Made by a program: the position numbers and the translations under genes
Notes under the pieces: generated by a model
Told to the model about the DNA's origin: nothing
Seen by the model: the letters and a program-made list of their open reading frames with translations, nothing else
Databases searched by the model: none
Origin: Halomicrobium salinisoli
GTDB taxonomy: Archaea; Halobacteriota; Halobacteria; Halobacteriales; Haloarculaceae
NCBI RefSeq assembly: GCF_020405185.1
Contig: NZ_CP084463.1
Span: 2,728,001 to 2,792,000 of the forward strand
Length of the DNA stretch: 64,000 nucleotides
Direction of reading: 5' to 3'
Shown here: positions 51,250 to 60,435 of the stretch, one piece after another
Numbering within the stretch: position 1 is the first letter of the stretch
Layout: each line of letters begins with the position of its first letter

Positions 51250-53337
51250 ATGCCGCGCTGGCCGCTCCACCGAGCCCGGGACCGACGAACGCGATCGACC
51301 GCGCCGGACGGACCCGGCGGCACGCCCGGCGACGAGCGACGCAGGTCCGACGGCGACCGGCCGGAGCGCCGGCAGTCCGCCAGCGACGGCCCCGACGTGA
51401 CCAGGCGGACGTCGCTCCGGGCCGCCGCCGGGGTCCTCGCCGTCGGCGGGACCGGTGCGGCGTGGCGGTCCCGGTCCGGCGACGCAGCGGTGCGGAGCGC
51501 CGAGGCGCCGACGGACGGCCGCGAGGACTTCCTGTGGCTGGGCTCCCGCCAGTGGCGGGCCGAGCGGCTGCGCGAGACGCTCCTCGCCTTCGCGGCGCGC
51601 AACGGGCTGTCCGCCTTCTTCGGCCCGCCGCCGGTCGACGGGAACGACGCCGGCGAGCGGCTGCAGCCGGCTCTCGACGCGGCCGCCGCGTTCGGCGTCG
51701 ACCCCTGGGTCAACGCGGGGATCCTCCGGGACGCGACGGCCGAGGCGTTCCTCGACGACGCTGAGGCGCGCGAGCGCCACCTCGCCCGCCTCCGCGGCGT
51801 CGCCGAGCGCGTCGACGCCGTCGACGGCGGCCGGCTCGTCCTCTGGCAGGAGGCCCCCGTGATGGGCAACTGGGCCGCAGGCGAGAAGTGGGGCGCCGAG
51901 AGCGCCGCCAGCATGCTCGAGCACGGACCGGCCGTCTTCGAGCGCCAGCGGGCGGCCGTCGCCGCGGTCAGCGACGTCGACGTGGGGATCTTCCCGCACT
52001 TCCCCTACGTCGTCGACTCGAAGCGGCCGAGGGTGTTCGCCGAACTGGCGGCCGCCCTCCGCGACCGGGGCGCCGCGCCCGACTTCGGGATGACCGACTT
52101 CTACGGAGGCTGGTACGAGAAGGACGTCGGCCCCGGGCCCGCCGACGCGGCCGTGCGCAGCCTGATCGAGAACGCCCGCGAGCACCTGGACCGGGCGGTC
52201 TTCTACATGGGACAGGCCCACACCATCAACCCCGGCCACACGCCCAGCGCGCAGTCGATCCGGTCGGCCCTCCGGGCGGCGCGGTCCGCCGGCGCGGCCG
52301 GCGTCGGCTGGTACACCTCCGGCAACTACGACGCGACCGAGCGGGGGTTCGACCCGCTCGTCCCGAACCCGGCCGACGCCGCCTTCGACGGCGGCCCGCG
52401 CGCGACGCCCGTCACCTCCCGGGACCGCCACCAGTACGCCTGGGCGGCGACGCTCGCGGCGCAGGCGGGCGCGGCCCCGGCAGACCGGTTCGACTGCTGG
52501 CTCCACGGCGACGGCTTCGCCTTCCACGACCACCGCGTCGAGGCCCGCACCGACGCCGGCGAGTGGGTCCTGCTGGGCGACGTCAGCGGCTACCTCGACG
52601 GCGACCACCCCCACGCGAACGGCCGGACCGCCGCACTCCGCGCGCTCCCGCGCGAGCGGTTCGCCGCCGACGGACGGCTCGACCTCCGGATCGAGACCCG
52701 TGCGGGGGCCGACTCGACCCGACTGGCCGCCGTCGTCGCGCTCCCGTGGGACCCCGCGGCCTTCGTGACCGAGCGGGCGGCGACCGCGCTGCTGGACGGC
52801 GACCGCGACCTCGGACCGTTCCTGCTCGGTCGGACTGATCCCGGCGTCGACCTCCGCCCGGGCGAGCGCCGCCGGCTCTCGGTCCCCGTCGGCGACCGGA
52901 CGCCGTCGCTGACGCCGCTCGTCCACCCCGACCACGCGGACGCGGTCGATCGGCTGGCCGCCGCCGAGGAGCGTCCCGATTTCGACCCCGACGCGCGGTT
53001 CGACCTGTGGCTCGCGGGATCGGAACTCGGGGACTCCGCGGCTGCCCCGCCGCTGGTCGACGCGGACGGCGACCCGGTCCCGCCGGCGGACGTCGCCGTC
53101 GTCGCGGTCGCCGCGCCCGACGCGGCGCTGTACTACGGACTGGCGCGGGACCGGTTTCTCGACGGCGGCCTCTCGCTCGGCACCGGGGGCGATTCGGCGG
53201 CGCGCGTCGACCGGGCCGCAGCCATGCCCGCTGCCGGGAGCGCCTGCTTCCGCTTGCCGGACGAAGCGGCCGCCCTGCTGGCCGAGCAACCGGGCGAGGT
53301 CGCCACGTACGCCATCGACTGGCTGGACGGGGCGTAG
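51250..53337 (+). CDS. Tat-exported protein of unknown family, possibly glycoside-hydrolase-like
   Basis: The product is 695 residues. A long charged, Arg-rich N-terminus leads to a Tat-like signal near residues 51-70 (TRRTSLRAAAGVLAVGGTGAAW), with no lipobox Cys. The core (about 90-400) reads like a TIM barrel with motifs FLWLGSRQWRAERLRETLLAF, VDPWVNAGILRD, VLWQEAPVMG, VGIFPHFPYV, DFGMTDFYGGWYE and GVGWYTSGNYD. These recall glycoside hydrolase-type acidic residues on strand ends. A C-terminal beta-rich part follows (RFDCWLHGDGFAF...RLAAVVALPWDPAAF). I do not recognise a named family. It probably acts on a cell-surface or extracellular glycan. Confidence 0.8.
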   Translation: MPRWPLHRARDRRTRSTAPDGPGGTPGDERRRSDGDRPERRQSASDGPDVTRRTSLRAAAGVLAVGGTGAAWRSRSGDAAVRSAEAPTDGREDFLWLGSRQWRAERLRETLLAFAARNGLSAFFGPPPVDGNDAGERLQPALDAAAAFGVDPWVNAGILRDATAEAFLDDAEARERHLARLRGVAERVDAVDGGRLVLWQEAPVMGNWAAGEKWGAESAASMLEHGPAVFERQRAAVAAVSDVDVGIFPHFPYVVDSKRPRVFAELAAALRDRGAAPDFGMTDFYGGWYEKDVGPGPADAAVRSLIENAREHLDRAVFYMGQAHTINPGHTPSAQSIRSALRAARSAGAAGVGWYTSGNYDATERGFDPLVPNPADAAFDGGPRATPVTSRDRHQYAWAATLAAQAGAAPADRFDCWLHGDGFAFHDHRVEARTDAGEWVLLGDVSGYLDGDHPHANGRTAALRALPRERFAADGRLDLRIETRAGADSTRLAAVVALPWDPAAFVTERAATALLDGDRDLGPFLLGRTDPGVDLRPGERRRLSVPVGDRTPSLTPLVHPDHADAVDRLAAAEERPDFDPDARFDLWLAGSELGDSAAAPPLVDADGDPVPPADVAVVAVAAPDAALYYGLARDRFLDGGLSLGTGGDSAARVDRAAAMPAAGSACFRLPDEAAALLAEQPGEVATYAIDWLDGA

Positions 53338-53440
53338 AAGGGCACGTCACGACGAGCGACGGCGTCGCCACTCGCCGTCTCGATCGAAAGAATGAGCGCG
53401 GCGGTGCGACCGGGGACCGGCTCCCCGGACTGCCGTGGAG

Positions 53441-56400
53441 TTACGCGTCCTGATCGACGGTGACGGTCGCGTTCGTGGCCACCACTTCGTCGTCGACCAC
53501 GAAGGGACCGTCCTCGGTCCCGTTGGTCGCGACGAAGTCGTACGTCTCGTTTCCGGTGGTCTCCTGGTGCGGCATGGCGACCATGACGTCACCCTGCGTC
53601 AACGTCGACTCCCGGAACTCGGCGCCGGAGACGTTCAAGAGCGTGACCGTCACGTTCTCGTGAGTCCCGGCCTCGAGGTACTCGGAGACGCCGATGACGC
53701 TACTGACGGTGGCGTTGTCCGTGTACAGCGTGGAGTTGTGGATCGCGACGTAGCCGGCGTCGCTCAGCGTGACGTTGTCGACCACGACGGTCGACCCGTT
53801 CGAGACCTGGTTGCTGAAGTTCACCGCGGTCTCGTTGATCGCGGCGGTCTCGTTGTCGACCATCTCGGTCTCGTTCTCGCCGATGACGCCGACGGTCTCG
53901 TTCTCGACTGTCTCGTTGTCGTCGACGATCCCGACGGTTTCGTTGTCGGTCTCGGTTTCGTTGTCGACGACCTCAGTCTCGTTGTCGACCATCTCGGTCT
54001 CGACGGTCACCGAGGCGTTGTCGACCACGGGTTCACCGTCGACGACGTAAGGACCGTCCTCGACTCCCTCGCTGACGACGAAGTCGTAGGACCCGTTGCC
54101 AGTGTCCTCGACGTGTGGCATCGCGATCAGCTGTTGATCCTCGTCGAGGGCCTCCCGGTCGAACTCGGCACCGGTGACGTTGAAGAGCGTGACGTTCACG
54201 TCCTCGTGGGTCCCGGGCTCGAGGTACTCGGAGACACCGACGACGCTGCCGACGGCGTCACCGTCGAGCAGCGAGTCGTTGTGGATGGCGACGTAGCCGC
54301 CCTCGGGGGCGGTGACGCTGTCCACGGTGACGACGGAGCCGTTCGTGGTCTGGTTCTCGAACTCGACCGAGGCCTCCTCGGTCTCGTTGTCGACCACGTC
54401 GGTTTCGTTGTCGACAGTCTCGTTGTCGACGGTTTCGTTGTCGCCGATGACGCCGACGGTCTCGTTGTCGACGGTTTCGTTGTCGACGACGTCAGTCTCG
54501 TTGTCGACGGCGTCGGTTTCGTTGTCGTCCTCCTCGATGATCTCCAGGGTCAGCGAGGCGTTATCGACGACGGGCTGACCGTCGCTGACGTAGGGACCGT
54601 CCTCGGTCCCGTTGGTCGCGACGAAGTCGTACGTCTCGTTGTCGTTCGTCTCCTGGTGGGCCATCGCCGTCAGGCGGTGGTCGTTGAGGATGTCCCGCTC
54701 GAACTCGGCGCCGGGGACGTCGAAGAGCGTGACCGTCACGTCCTCGTGGGTCCCGGCCTCGAGGTACTCGGAGACGCCCACGACGCTATCCACGGCCGCG
54801 CTCGCCGTCGCGTTCTCCGCGTACAGCGAGGAGTTGTGGATCGCGACGTAGCCGCCCTCGGGGACGGTGACGCTGTCCACCGTGACGACGGTGCCGTTCG
54901 TGATCTGCCGCTCGAGGGTCACCGAGGCCTCCTCGGTCTCGGTCTCGTTGTCGTCGACGTCGGTCTCGTTGTCGACGGTTTCGTTGTCGTCGATGATGCC
55001 GACGGTCTCGTTGTCGTCGACGTCGGTCTCGTTGTCGTCGACGTCGGTCTCGTTGTCGTCGATGATGCCGACGGTCTCGTTGTCGGTCTCGTTGTCGACG
55101 ACGTCGGTCTCGTTGTCGACGACGTCGGTTTCGTTGTCGACGACGTCGGTCTCGTTGTCGTCGACCATCTCGGCTTCGACGGTCACCGAGGCGTTGTCGA
55201 CCACGGGTGCACCGTCACTGAGGTAGGGGCCGTCCTCGACCCCCTCGCTCGCGACGAAGTCGTAGGACCCGTTGCCGGTGTCCTCGACGTGCGGCATCGC
55301 GATCAGCTGTTGATCCTCGTCGAGGGCCTCCTGCTCGAACTCGGCACCGGTGACGTTGAAGAGCGTGACGTTCACGTCCTCGTGGGTCCCGGGCTCGAGG
55401 TACTCGGAGACACCGACGACGCTGCCGACGGCGTCACCGTCGAGCAGCGAGTCGTTGTGGATGGCGACGTAGCCGCCCTCGGGGACGGTGACGCTGTCCA
55501 CCGTGACGACGGTGCCGTTCGTGGTCTGGTTCTCGAACTCGACCGAGGCCTCCTCGGTCTCGTTGTCGACCACGTCGGTCTCGTTGTCGACGGTCTCGTT
55601 GTCGTCGATGATCCCGACGGTCTCGTTGTCGGTTTCGTTGTCGACGATCGCGTCGGTCTCGTTGTCGTCGACCATCTCGGCCTCGACGGTCACCGAGGCG
55701 TTGTCGACGACGGGCGCACCGTCGCTGACGTAGGGACCGTCCTCGGTCCCGTTGGTCGCGACGAAGTCGTACGTCTCGTTGTCGTTCGTCTCCAGGTGCG
55801 GCATCGCCGTCAGCTGCTCGTCTTCCTGGAGCGCGTCCCGATCGAACTCGGCGCCGGAGACGTTGAAGAGCGTGACGTTCACGTCCTCGTGGGTCCCGGC
55901 CTCGAGGTACTCGGAGACGCCGATGACGCTACCGACGACCTCCCCCTCGTAGAGCGAGGAGTTGTGGATCGTCACGTAGCCGCCCTCGGAGACGGTGACG
56001 CCGTCGACCGTGACGACGGTGCCGTTCGTGGACTTGTCCGCGAAGGTCACCGCGGCTTCGGGCTCGTCGGCGGTCTCGTTGTCGACGACGTCAGTCTCGT
56101 TGTCGACGGTTTCGTTGTCGTCGATGATGCCGACGGTCTCGTTATCCTCCGGAGTGACCTCCTCGGGTTTCTCCGTCGGGGTCTCGGTCTCCGTTTCCGT
56201 CGGAGTTTCCGTTTCAGTCTCCGTCGGAGTCTCGGTCTCCGTTTCCGTCGGGGTTTCCGTTTCAGTCTCCGTCGGGGTCTCGGTCTCCGTTTCCGTCGGA
56301 GTTTCCGTTTCAGTCTCCGTCGGAGTCTCGGTCTCGTCGTCGATGATGCCGACGGTCTCGTTATCTTCCGGAGTGACCTCCTCGGGCTTTTCCGTCGGAG

Positions 56401-57133
56401 TTTCCGTTTCCGTCGGAGTTTCCGTTTCCGTCGGAGTTTCCGTTTCCGTCGGAGTTTCAGTCTCCGTCGGAGTTTCCGTTTCCGTCGGGGTTTCAGTCTC
56501 CGTCGGAGTCTCGGTTTCCGTCGGAGTTTCAGTCTCCGTCGGAGTCTCGGTCTCCGTCGGAGTCTCGGTCTCGGTGGGCGTGTCCGGTTCCTCGGGCACG
56601 GCGCCCGGGGACTCGACCGTCAGCGTGCCCACGGACAGGTCCTCGGCGGTGAGCGACTGGGCGCTCAGGTGTCCGTTCAGGAGGACGCCCTGGAGCGCGG
56701 ACGCTTCGGTCGAGGCCCCGTCGAAGGTCACGCGATCGGCCGAGACGCCCGTCAGCGTGACCGAGCTGATCCGGGCGTCGATGGTGGCGACGCCGTCCTC
56801 GATGGTGATCGTCGCCGACTCGATCGAGCCGAACTCGACGTTCTCGACCTCGAAGCCCTCGACGTTGTCGCCGACGGTGGCGTCGAACCCGTCACGCATC
56901 GGCCGGTCCGTCTCGTGGAGGTCGTCCAGGGGGACGGTCAGGTTCGACACCGTGACGTTCGTCATCGTGACCGTCTCGGCCTGAACGTCCTCGGCGACGA
57001 CGGTCTGGGTGGTACCTTCCTGCTGAGCCGCCGCTCCTCCCGTGAACGCGACTGCAGTGCCCGCCGAGAGTACGACGGTCACCGCGAGGAGCAGCGCCTT
57101 CAGCCCGCTCGTCGTTGCTGGTGAATCTGTCAT
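53441..57133 (-). CDS. Secreted repeat protein with five related domains and N-sequon linkers
   Basis: The product is 1230 residues. An N-terminal signal (GLKALLLAVTVVLSAGTAVAFTGG) is followed by a Thr/Val-rich beta domain to about residue 180. A Thr-Glu-Thr-Pro repeat region comes next (about 184-326, broken by two PEEVTPEDNETVGIIDD segments). Then come five copies of a domain of about 125 residues with GGYVAIHNSSL, GVSEYLEAGTHE, NVTLFNV and YDFVATNGTEDGPY motifs (DUF7282-like). The linkers are tandem N-E-T units (DNETVDNETDVVDNET). I count roughly 75 N-x-S/T sequons. No C-terminal anchor is visible, so it is secreted or surface-bound. The five domains alternate in type, A-B-A-B-A. Confidence 0.88.
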   Translation of the reverse strand: MTDSPATTSGLKALLLAVTVVLSAGTAVAFTGGAAAQQEGTTQTVVAEDVQAETVTMTNVTVSNLTVPLDDLHETDRPMRDGFDATVGDNVEGFEVENVEFGSIESATITIEDGVATIDARISSVTLTGVSADRVTFDGASTEASALQGVLLNGHLSAQSLTAEDLSVGTLTVESPGAVPEEPDTPTETETPTETETPTETETPTETETPTETETPTETETPTETETPTETETPTETETPTETETPTEKPEEVTPEDNETVGIIDDETETPTETETETPTETETETPTETETETPTETETETPTETETETPTETETETPTEKPEEVTPEDNETVGIIDDNETVDNETDVVDNETADEPEAAVTFADKSTNGTVVTVDGVTVSEGGYVTIHNSSLYEGEVVGSVIGVSEYLEAGTHEDVNVTLFNVSGAEFDRDALQEDEQLTAMPHLETNDNETYDFVATNGTEDGPYVSDGAPVVDNASVTVEAEMVDDNETDAIVDNETDNETVGIIDDNETVDNETDVVDNETEEASVEFENQTTNGTVVTVDSVTVPEGGYVAIHNDSLLDGDAVGSVVGVSEYLEPGTHEDVNVTLFNVTGAEFEQEALDEDQQLIAMPHVEDTGNGSYDFVASEGVEDGPYLSDGAPVVDNASVTVEAEMVDDNETDVVDNETDVVDNETDVVDNETDNETVGIIDDNETDVDDNETDVDDNETVGIIDDNETVDNETDVDDNETETEEASVTLERQITNGTVVTVDSVTVPEGGYVAIHNSSLYAENATASAAVDSVVGVSEYLEAGTHEDVTVTLFDVPGAEFERDILNDHRLTAMAHQETNDNETYDFVATNGTEDGPYVSDGQPVVDNASLTLEIIEEDDNETDAVDNETDVVDNETVDNETVGVIGDNETVDNETVDNETDVVDNETEEASVEFENQTTNGSVVTVDSVTAPEGGYVAIHNDSLLDGDAVGSVVGVSEYLEPGTHEDVNVTLFNVTGAEFDREALDEDQQLIAMPHVEDTGNGSYDFVVSEGVEDGPYVVDGEPVVDNASVTVETEMVDNETEVVDNETETDNETVGIVDDNETVENETVGVIGENETEMVDNETAAINETAVNFSNQVSNGSTVVVDNVTLSDAGYVAIHNSTLYTDNATVSSVIGVSEYLEAGTHENVTVTLLNVSGAEFRESTLTQGDVMVAMPHQETTGNETYDFVATNGTEDGPFVVDDEVVATNATVTVDQDA
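53444..56062 (-). repeat. Five tandem domain copies with sequon linkers inside the repeat protein
   Basis: Approximate domain positions in DNA are 55689-56062, 55173-55550, 54546-54942, 53998-54375 and 53444-53832. Copies two and four are nearly identical at nucleotide level, offset by about 1176 bases (392 codons), so a two-domain unit was duplicated recently. Types one, three and five share YDFVATNGTEDG; two and four share SYDFV..EGVEDG. Confidence 0.85.
56157..56585 (-). repeat. Thr-Glu-Thr-Glu-Thr-Pro coding microrepeats
   Basis: Short 18-24 base units coding for TETP and TETETP repeat about 20 times, interrupted by a second copy of the segment PEEVTPEDNETVGIIDD. The region is prone to slippage and length change. 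The product would be an extended, possibly O-glycosylated spacer. Confidence 0.9.
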
Positions 57134-57679
57134 GGCATGGATCCACGAGAACTATCGCCGTCACGCGAGTTTGTTATACAGCGGCCAGTGTCGCCAAAGA
57201 TCGGATTTGCGCGGGGCAAGGCAGCCGCGGCGTCCGATATGGCGACCCTTGAACGATATGGGGGAGGGGTGTCCGGACGTCCCGCCGTCGAGGACGTGCC
57301 ATCGGAGGAGCGCGAGTCTGCCGCGCTGTGCCGCGGTCTGCTTTCCGCAATCGGGGGCGATTCCAGTACCCTCGACTTATTCAGCGCGGCCGACGCCGCC
57401 GTCGTCGACAAGTCGAAACTAGCGGGAGGGCGGCCCGACTGGCGGGCAGGTGGTACTCGTTCGTCGTCTCCCTGTGCCGACGCGGTTCTTCGCGACGGCA
57501 GCGACGCGGTCGACCGGTCGCGGCGGCGAACGGCACGCGCACCGGACCGCCCCAACGGACTTCATCGTGCGAACCCAACGGGACGCATGGTCCATCCACT
57601 GTGGCGCCTCCTGCGGCGCGCGGGACTCCGACGTGAGCGCGACGACGCGGACGGCCGGCGTCCCGCGCCGGAGACCGGT
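57134..57679. other. Intergenic stretch upstream of two divergent genes
   Basis: These 546 bases carry the promoter of the repeat protein at the left end (TATA-like at 57171-57180). Otherwise they hold only GC-rich sequence with no convincing gene. An open plus-strand frame runs from 57137 into the next gene, but its residues (many Arg, Ser, Gly, Ala) look non-coding. A later ATG at 57587 is a possible start for the acidic membrane protein. Confidence 0.5.
57171..57180 (-). promoter_or_regulatory. TATA-like box for the secreted repeat protein
   Basis: The minus strand reads tgtataacaa, centred about 43 bases before the ATG at 57133. The leader would be about 15 bases. Confidence 0.45.
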
Positions 57680-58126
57680 ATGCGCCGACTCGTCGCGCTG
57701 CTCGGACTCCTCGGCGTCGCGTACGCCGTCGCCAGGCGGTTCGGCGTCGACGCCGTCCCGTCGGCCGGCGAGGTCCGACAGACGGCCGGCGACGCCCTGC
57801 CCGGCGACGCGCACGAGATCACCATCCGCGAGCCGGGCGAGGCGGACGAGTCCGCCGGCGACGAGGGCGGAGACGAGGCCGCCGAGTCGGGCGAGAGCGC
57901 TGCCGGCGACCCGTCCGAGGCGGACCTGTCGACGGAGGCCGTCGAGGAGCGCGCGGCCGACGACCCCCACGATGAGCCCGCGGAGCCCGGCGATATGACC
58001 GTCGACGAGGAGATCGCCGACGACGTCCTCGACGAGGACGCCGAGTCTGGCGAGAGCGCGTCCGGCGGCGAGAGCGGCGACGGCGACGCCGCCGGCGGCG
58101 AGACGGACGGCGACGACGACCGGTAG
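57680..58126 (+). CDS. Membrane-anchored acidic protein
   Basis: The product is 148 residues. One N-terminal helix (MRRLVALLGLLGVAYAVARRFG) is followed by about 120 residues that are almost all Asp, Glu, Gly, Ala, Ser and Pro, with the pattern PSEADLSTEAVEERAADDP...MTVDEEIADDVLDED. It is an N-terminally anchored, disordered, strongly acidic tail. An in-frame ATG at 57587 would add 31 basic residues (MVHPLWRLLRRAGLRRERDD). I chose 57680 because the hydrophobic anchor begins there, but the longer form is possible. No function is known. Confidence 0.55.
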   Translation: MRRLVALLGLLGVAYAVARRFGVDAVPSAGEVRQTAGDALPGDAHEITIREPGEADESAGDEGGDEAAESGESAAGDPSEADLSTEAVEERAADDPHDEPAEPGDMTVDEEIADDVLDEDAESGESASGGESGDGDAAGGETDGDDDR

Positions 58127-58305
58127 GGCGAGCGGTCGCGCCGCGTGACGGGTCACGCGGTGTGGCCGACGAGACGCGGTCACTGGCCCGCGGGGGCCGC
58201 CCTCCCGGGCGTAAACGTCGTCGTACCGGGACCGCGTCCGCCGCCGTGGACGCCCGCCCGCCGTAACGCGGTTATAACAAACTCGGGGGACCGCGTGGGG
58301 ACGCT

Positions 58306-59097
58306 ATGAGCCAGACAGCCGCCGGGGCGGAGCTTCGCGGGGTCGACGTCGCCGGACCGCCGGACGGCGAGCCGATCGTGTTCGTGCACGGCGTGACCTT
58401 CACGCGGGCGACGTGGGCGCCCCAGCGCGAGGCGCTGTCCGACGAGTTCCGGGTCGTGGTGCCGGACCTGCCCGGCCACGGCGCGCGCTCGGAGACGGAC
58501 TTCCGGATGGAGGCGGCGCTGGACCGCCTGACGGACGTGATCGACGAGGTCGCGGGCGGGTCGGCGACGCTGGCCGGCCTGTCGCTGGGCGGGTACGTCG
58601 CGACGGAGTTCGCCCGGCGCAACCCCGACATGGTCGACGCGCTGGTGATCTCCGGCAGCAGCGCCAACCCCGTCGGCTCCCTGGAGACGCTCACCCGCGT
58701 CGTCTCGAAGCTCTCGAACGCCGCGACGAAGAGCCGGCTGGTCCGGCGCGGCGCCGACGCCCTCGCCCGCCGGTGGATCGACCGTCGAGACCTCCCGCGG
58801 GACGTGAAACGGGAGATCAAGGACGCGGGGTTCTACCCCGGGCAGTTCGGCGAGGCGGGCCTGGAGCTGGCCGGCCGGGACTTCCGGACCGCGTTCGCGG
58901 CCTACCCCGGCCCGGCGCTGATCTGCAACGGCCGCTGGGACCTGCTCAACCGGCTCGGCGAGCGGGCCCACGCCTCGGCCGCCGGGGACGCCGACGTCGA
59001 GGCGTTCGCCGGCGCGGGCCACGTCTGTACCCTCGAGCGGCCCGAGGAGTACATAGCGACCATCCGCCGCGTCGTCCGGACGCGGGCGCGGCGGTAG
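58306..59097 (+). CDS. Alpha/beta hydrolase
   Basis: The product is 263 residues. FVHGVTFTRATWAPQ gives the oxyanion segment, LAGLSLGGYVATEF the nucleophile elbow (Ser), CNGRWDLLN the Asp and GAGHVCTLERPEE the catalytic His. It is a soluble serine hydrolase, an esterase or C-C bond hydrolase of the dienelactone/carboxylesterase type. It converges with the MFS gene at 59125. The substrate is unknown. Confidence 0.9.
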   Translation: MSQTAAGAELRGVDVAGPPDGEPIVFVHGVTFTRATWAPQREALSDEFRVVVPDLPGHGARSETDFRMEAALDRLTDVIDEVAGGSATLAGLSLGGYVATEFARRNPDMVDALVISGSSANPVGSLETLTRVVSKLSNAATKSRLVRRGADALARRWIDRRDLPRDVKREIKDAGFYPGQFGEAGLELAGRDFRTAFAAYPGPALICNGRWDLLNRLGERAHASAAGDADVEAFAGAGHVCTLERPEEYIATIRRVVRTRARR

Positions 59098-59124
59098 TCG
59101 CCCGTTCTCAGGCCGCCGACGCCG

Positions 59125-60402
59125 TCAGACCGCCCGCATCGCCGTCCCGACGAGCGCGACGGCGAGCCCGCCGGCCGCGAGGACGGCCAGCCCGGGGGTG
59201 AAGGAGCCCGTGAGGTCGCGGAGCGTGCCGACGGCGACCGGGCCCAGGAAGCCGCCGACCTCGCCCACGGCGAACACGAAGCCGACCGCCGTCCCGGTGA
59301 GCCGCGGCCCGACGCCCTCGAGGTCCGGCGGGATGGCCCGCACCAGCGGCGAGACGCCGCCGACGCCGAAGCCCGTCGCGAGGACGCCGGCCAGCGCCAG
59401 CGGCCCGGTCGCGCCCGCGAGGACGGCCAGCACGCCCGTTGCGGCCGCGCCCCCGCAGCCGACGATCGCCGCGCGCCGCCGTCCGTACCGGTCGGCGACG
59501 GCCGGGACGGCGAGCACCCCGACGACGTTGGCGACGACCAGCAGGCTCGTCGCCCGGCCGGCCAGCGCCGGCGAGAGCCCGCGCAACTCCAGGACCGTCG
59601 GGAGCCACCCCTGCATCCCGTGGATCACGAGCAGGTTCATCGTGCCGACGACGACCACGAGCCGCAGCTCCCGGTGGCCCAGCACCGCGCGCAGGTCCCG
59701 GGCGAGCGACTCGCGCGAGAACCCGGTGGCCGCGCCGGCCGATCCGCCGGCGTCGACGGGCGCCAGCCGCGCGACGGCGAGCCAGACGCCGGCGTAGCCG
59801 ACCGAGGCGAGCCCGCTGTAGAGGAAGAGGGGCCGCCAGCCGCCCAGCGCCGGTCCGAGGACGGACCGGCCGACCGCGAACGCCGTCGCCGTCCCCGCCG
59901 AGGCGCCGACGAGGTAGATCGAGGACGGAAAGCCCGTCCTGTCCGGCGGGAACAGCCGCGAGACCAGCTTCGGCAGGCCGAAGGTGATCGCCGTCGCGCC
60001 GACGCCCAGCAGGACCGTCGCCGCCAGCAGCGACGGGAACCCCGGCGCGGCGCTGCGGACCGCCTGCGCGGTCCCGAAGACGACCAGCCCGGCCGCGATG
60101 CTCCGGACCGGACCGATCCGATCGACGGCCAGCCCCGAGAACAGCGCCAGCGGGACGTAGGTCAGCGGGACCGCGCCCGTCAGCACGCCCGCCTCGGTCC
60201 CCGAGAGGCCCACCTGGTCGACGACGGTCGACAGGTACGCCGGCAGCGAGAACCAGACGAACAGCAGGCAGCCGTAGCTCAGCGCCCCCGCGACGACCAG
60301 CCCGTACGACCAGGCCGTCGGGGCGGCGTCGGGCGTCTCGTCCTCGCCAGCGGCGCGGCGCTCGTCGTCGCGACGGTCGCGGTCGCCGTCCTCGTCGCTC
60401 AT
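59125..60402 (-). CDS. MFS transporter
   Basis: The product is 425 residues with twelve predicted helices and an acidic N-terminal tail (about 30 residues) before the first helix. The motif A-like loop is seen twice: SGLAVDRIGPVRSIA and PAVADRYGRRRAAI. RPLFLYSGLASVGYAGVWLA and GFGVGGVSPLVRAIPP are typical of OFA- or NarK-like carriers. The substrate is not identifiable. It lies upstream of no obvious partner genes and its end converges with the hydrolase. Confidence 0.88.
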   Translation of the reverse strand: MSDEDGDRDRRDDERRAAGEDETPDAAPTAWSYGLVVAGALSYGCLLFVWFSLPAYLSTVVDQVGLSGTEAGVLTGAVPLTYVPLALFSGLAVDRIGPVRSIAAGLVVFGTAQAVRSAAPGFPSLLAATVLLGVGATAITFGLPKLVSRLFPPDRTGFPSSIYLVGASAGTATAFAVGRSVLGPALGGWRPLFLYSGLASVGYAGVWLAVARLAPVDAGGSAGAATGFSRESLARDLRAVLGHRELRLVVVVGTMNLLVIHGMQGWLPTVLELRGLSPALAGRATSLLVVANVVGVLAVPAVADRYGRRRAAIVGCGGAAATGVLAVLAGATGPLALAGVLATGFGVGGVSPLVRAIPPDLEGVGPRLTGTAVGFVFAVGEVGGFLGPVAVGTLRDLTGSFTPGLAVLAAGGLAVALVGTAMRAV

Positions 60403-60435
60403 CGCCCGGTGCTTGGGAAAACGCGGGTAAAAGAG

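Noticed and set aside
56157..56585. CRISPR-like short repeats
   Set aside because: The units are in frame, have no unique spacers and code for Thr-Glu-Pro repeats.
53435..57124. A long open plus-strand frame over almost the whole repeat-protein gene
   Set aside because: It is the mirror of the minus-strand gene in GC-rich repetitive DNA. Only the minus-strand product has a signal peptide, recurring domains and a promoter.
57137..57679. Extension of the acidic membrane protein to an ATG at 57137
   Set aside because: The added 180 residues look like translated non-coding DNA and would overlap the promoter of the divergent repeat protein.
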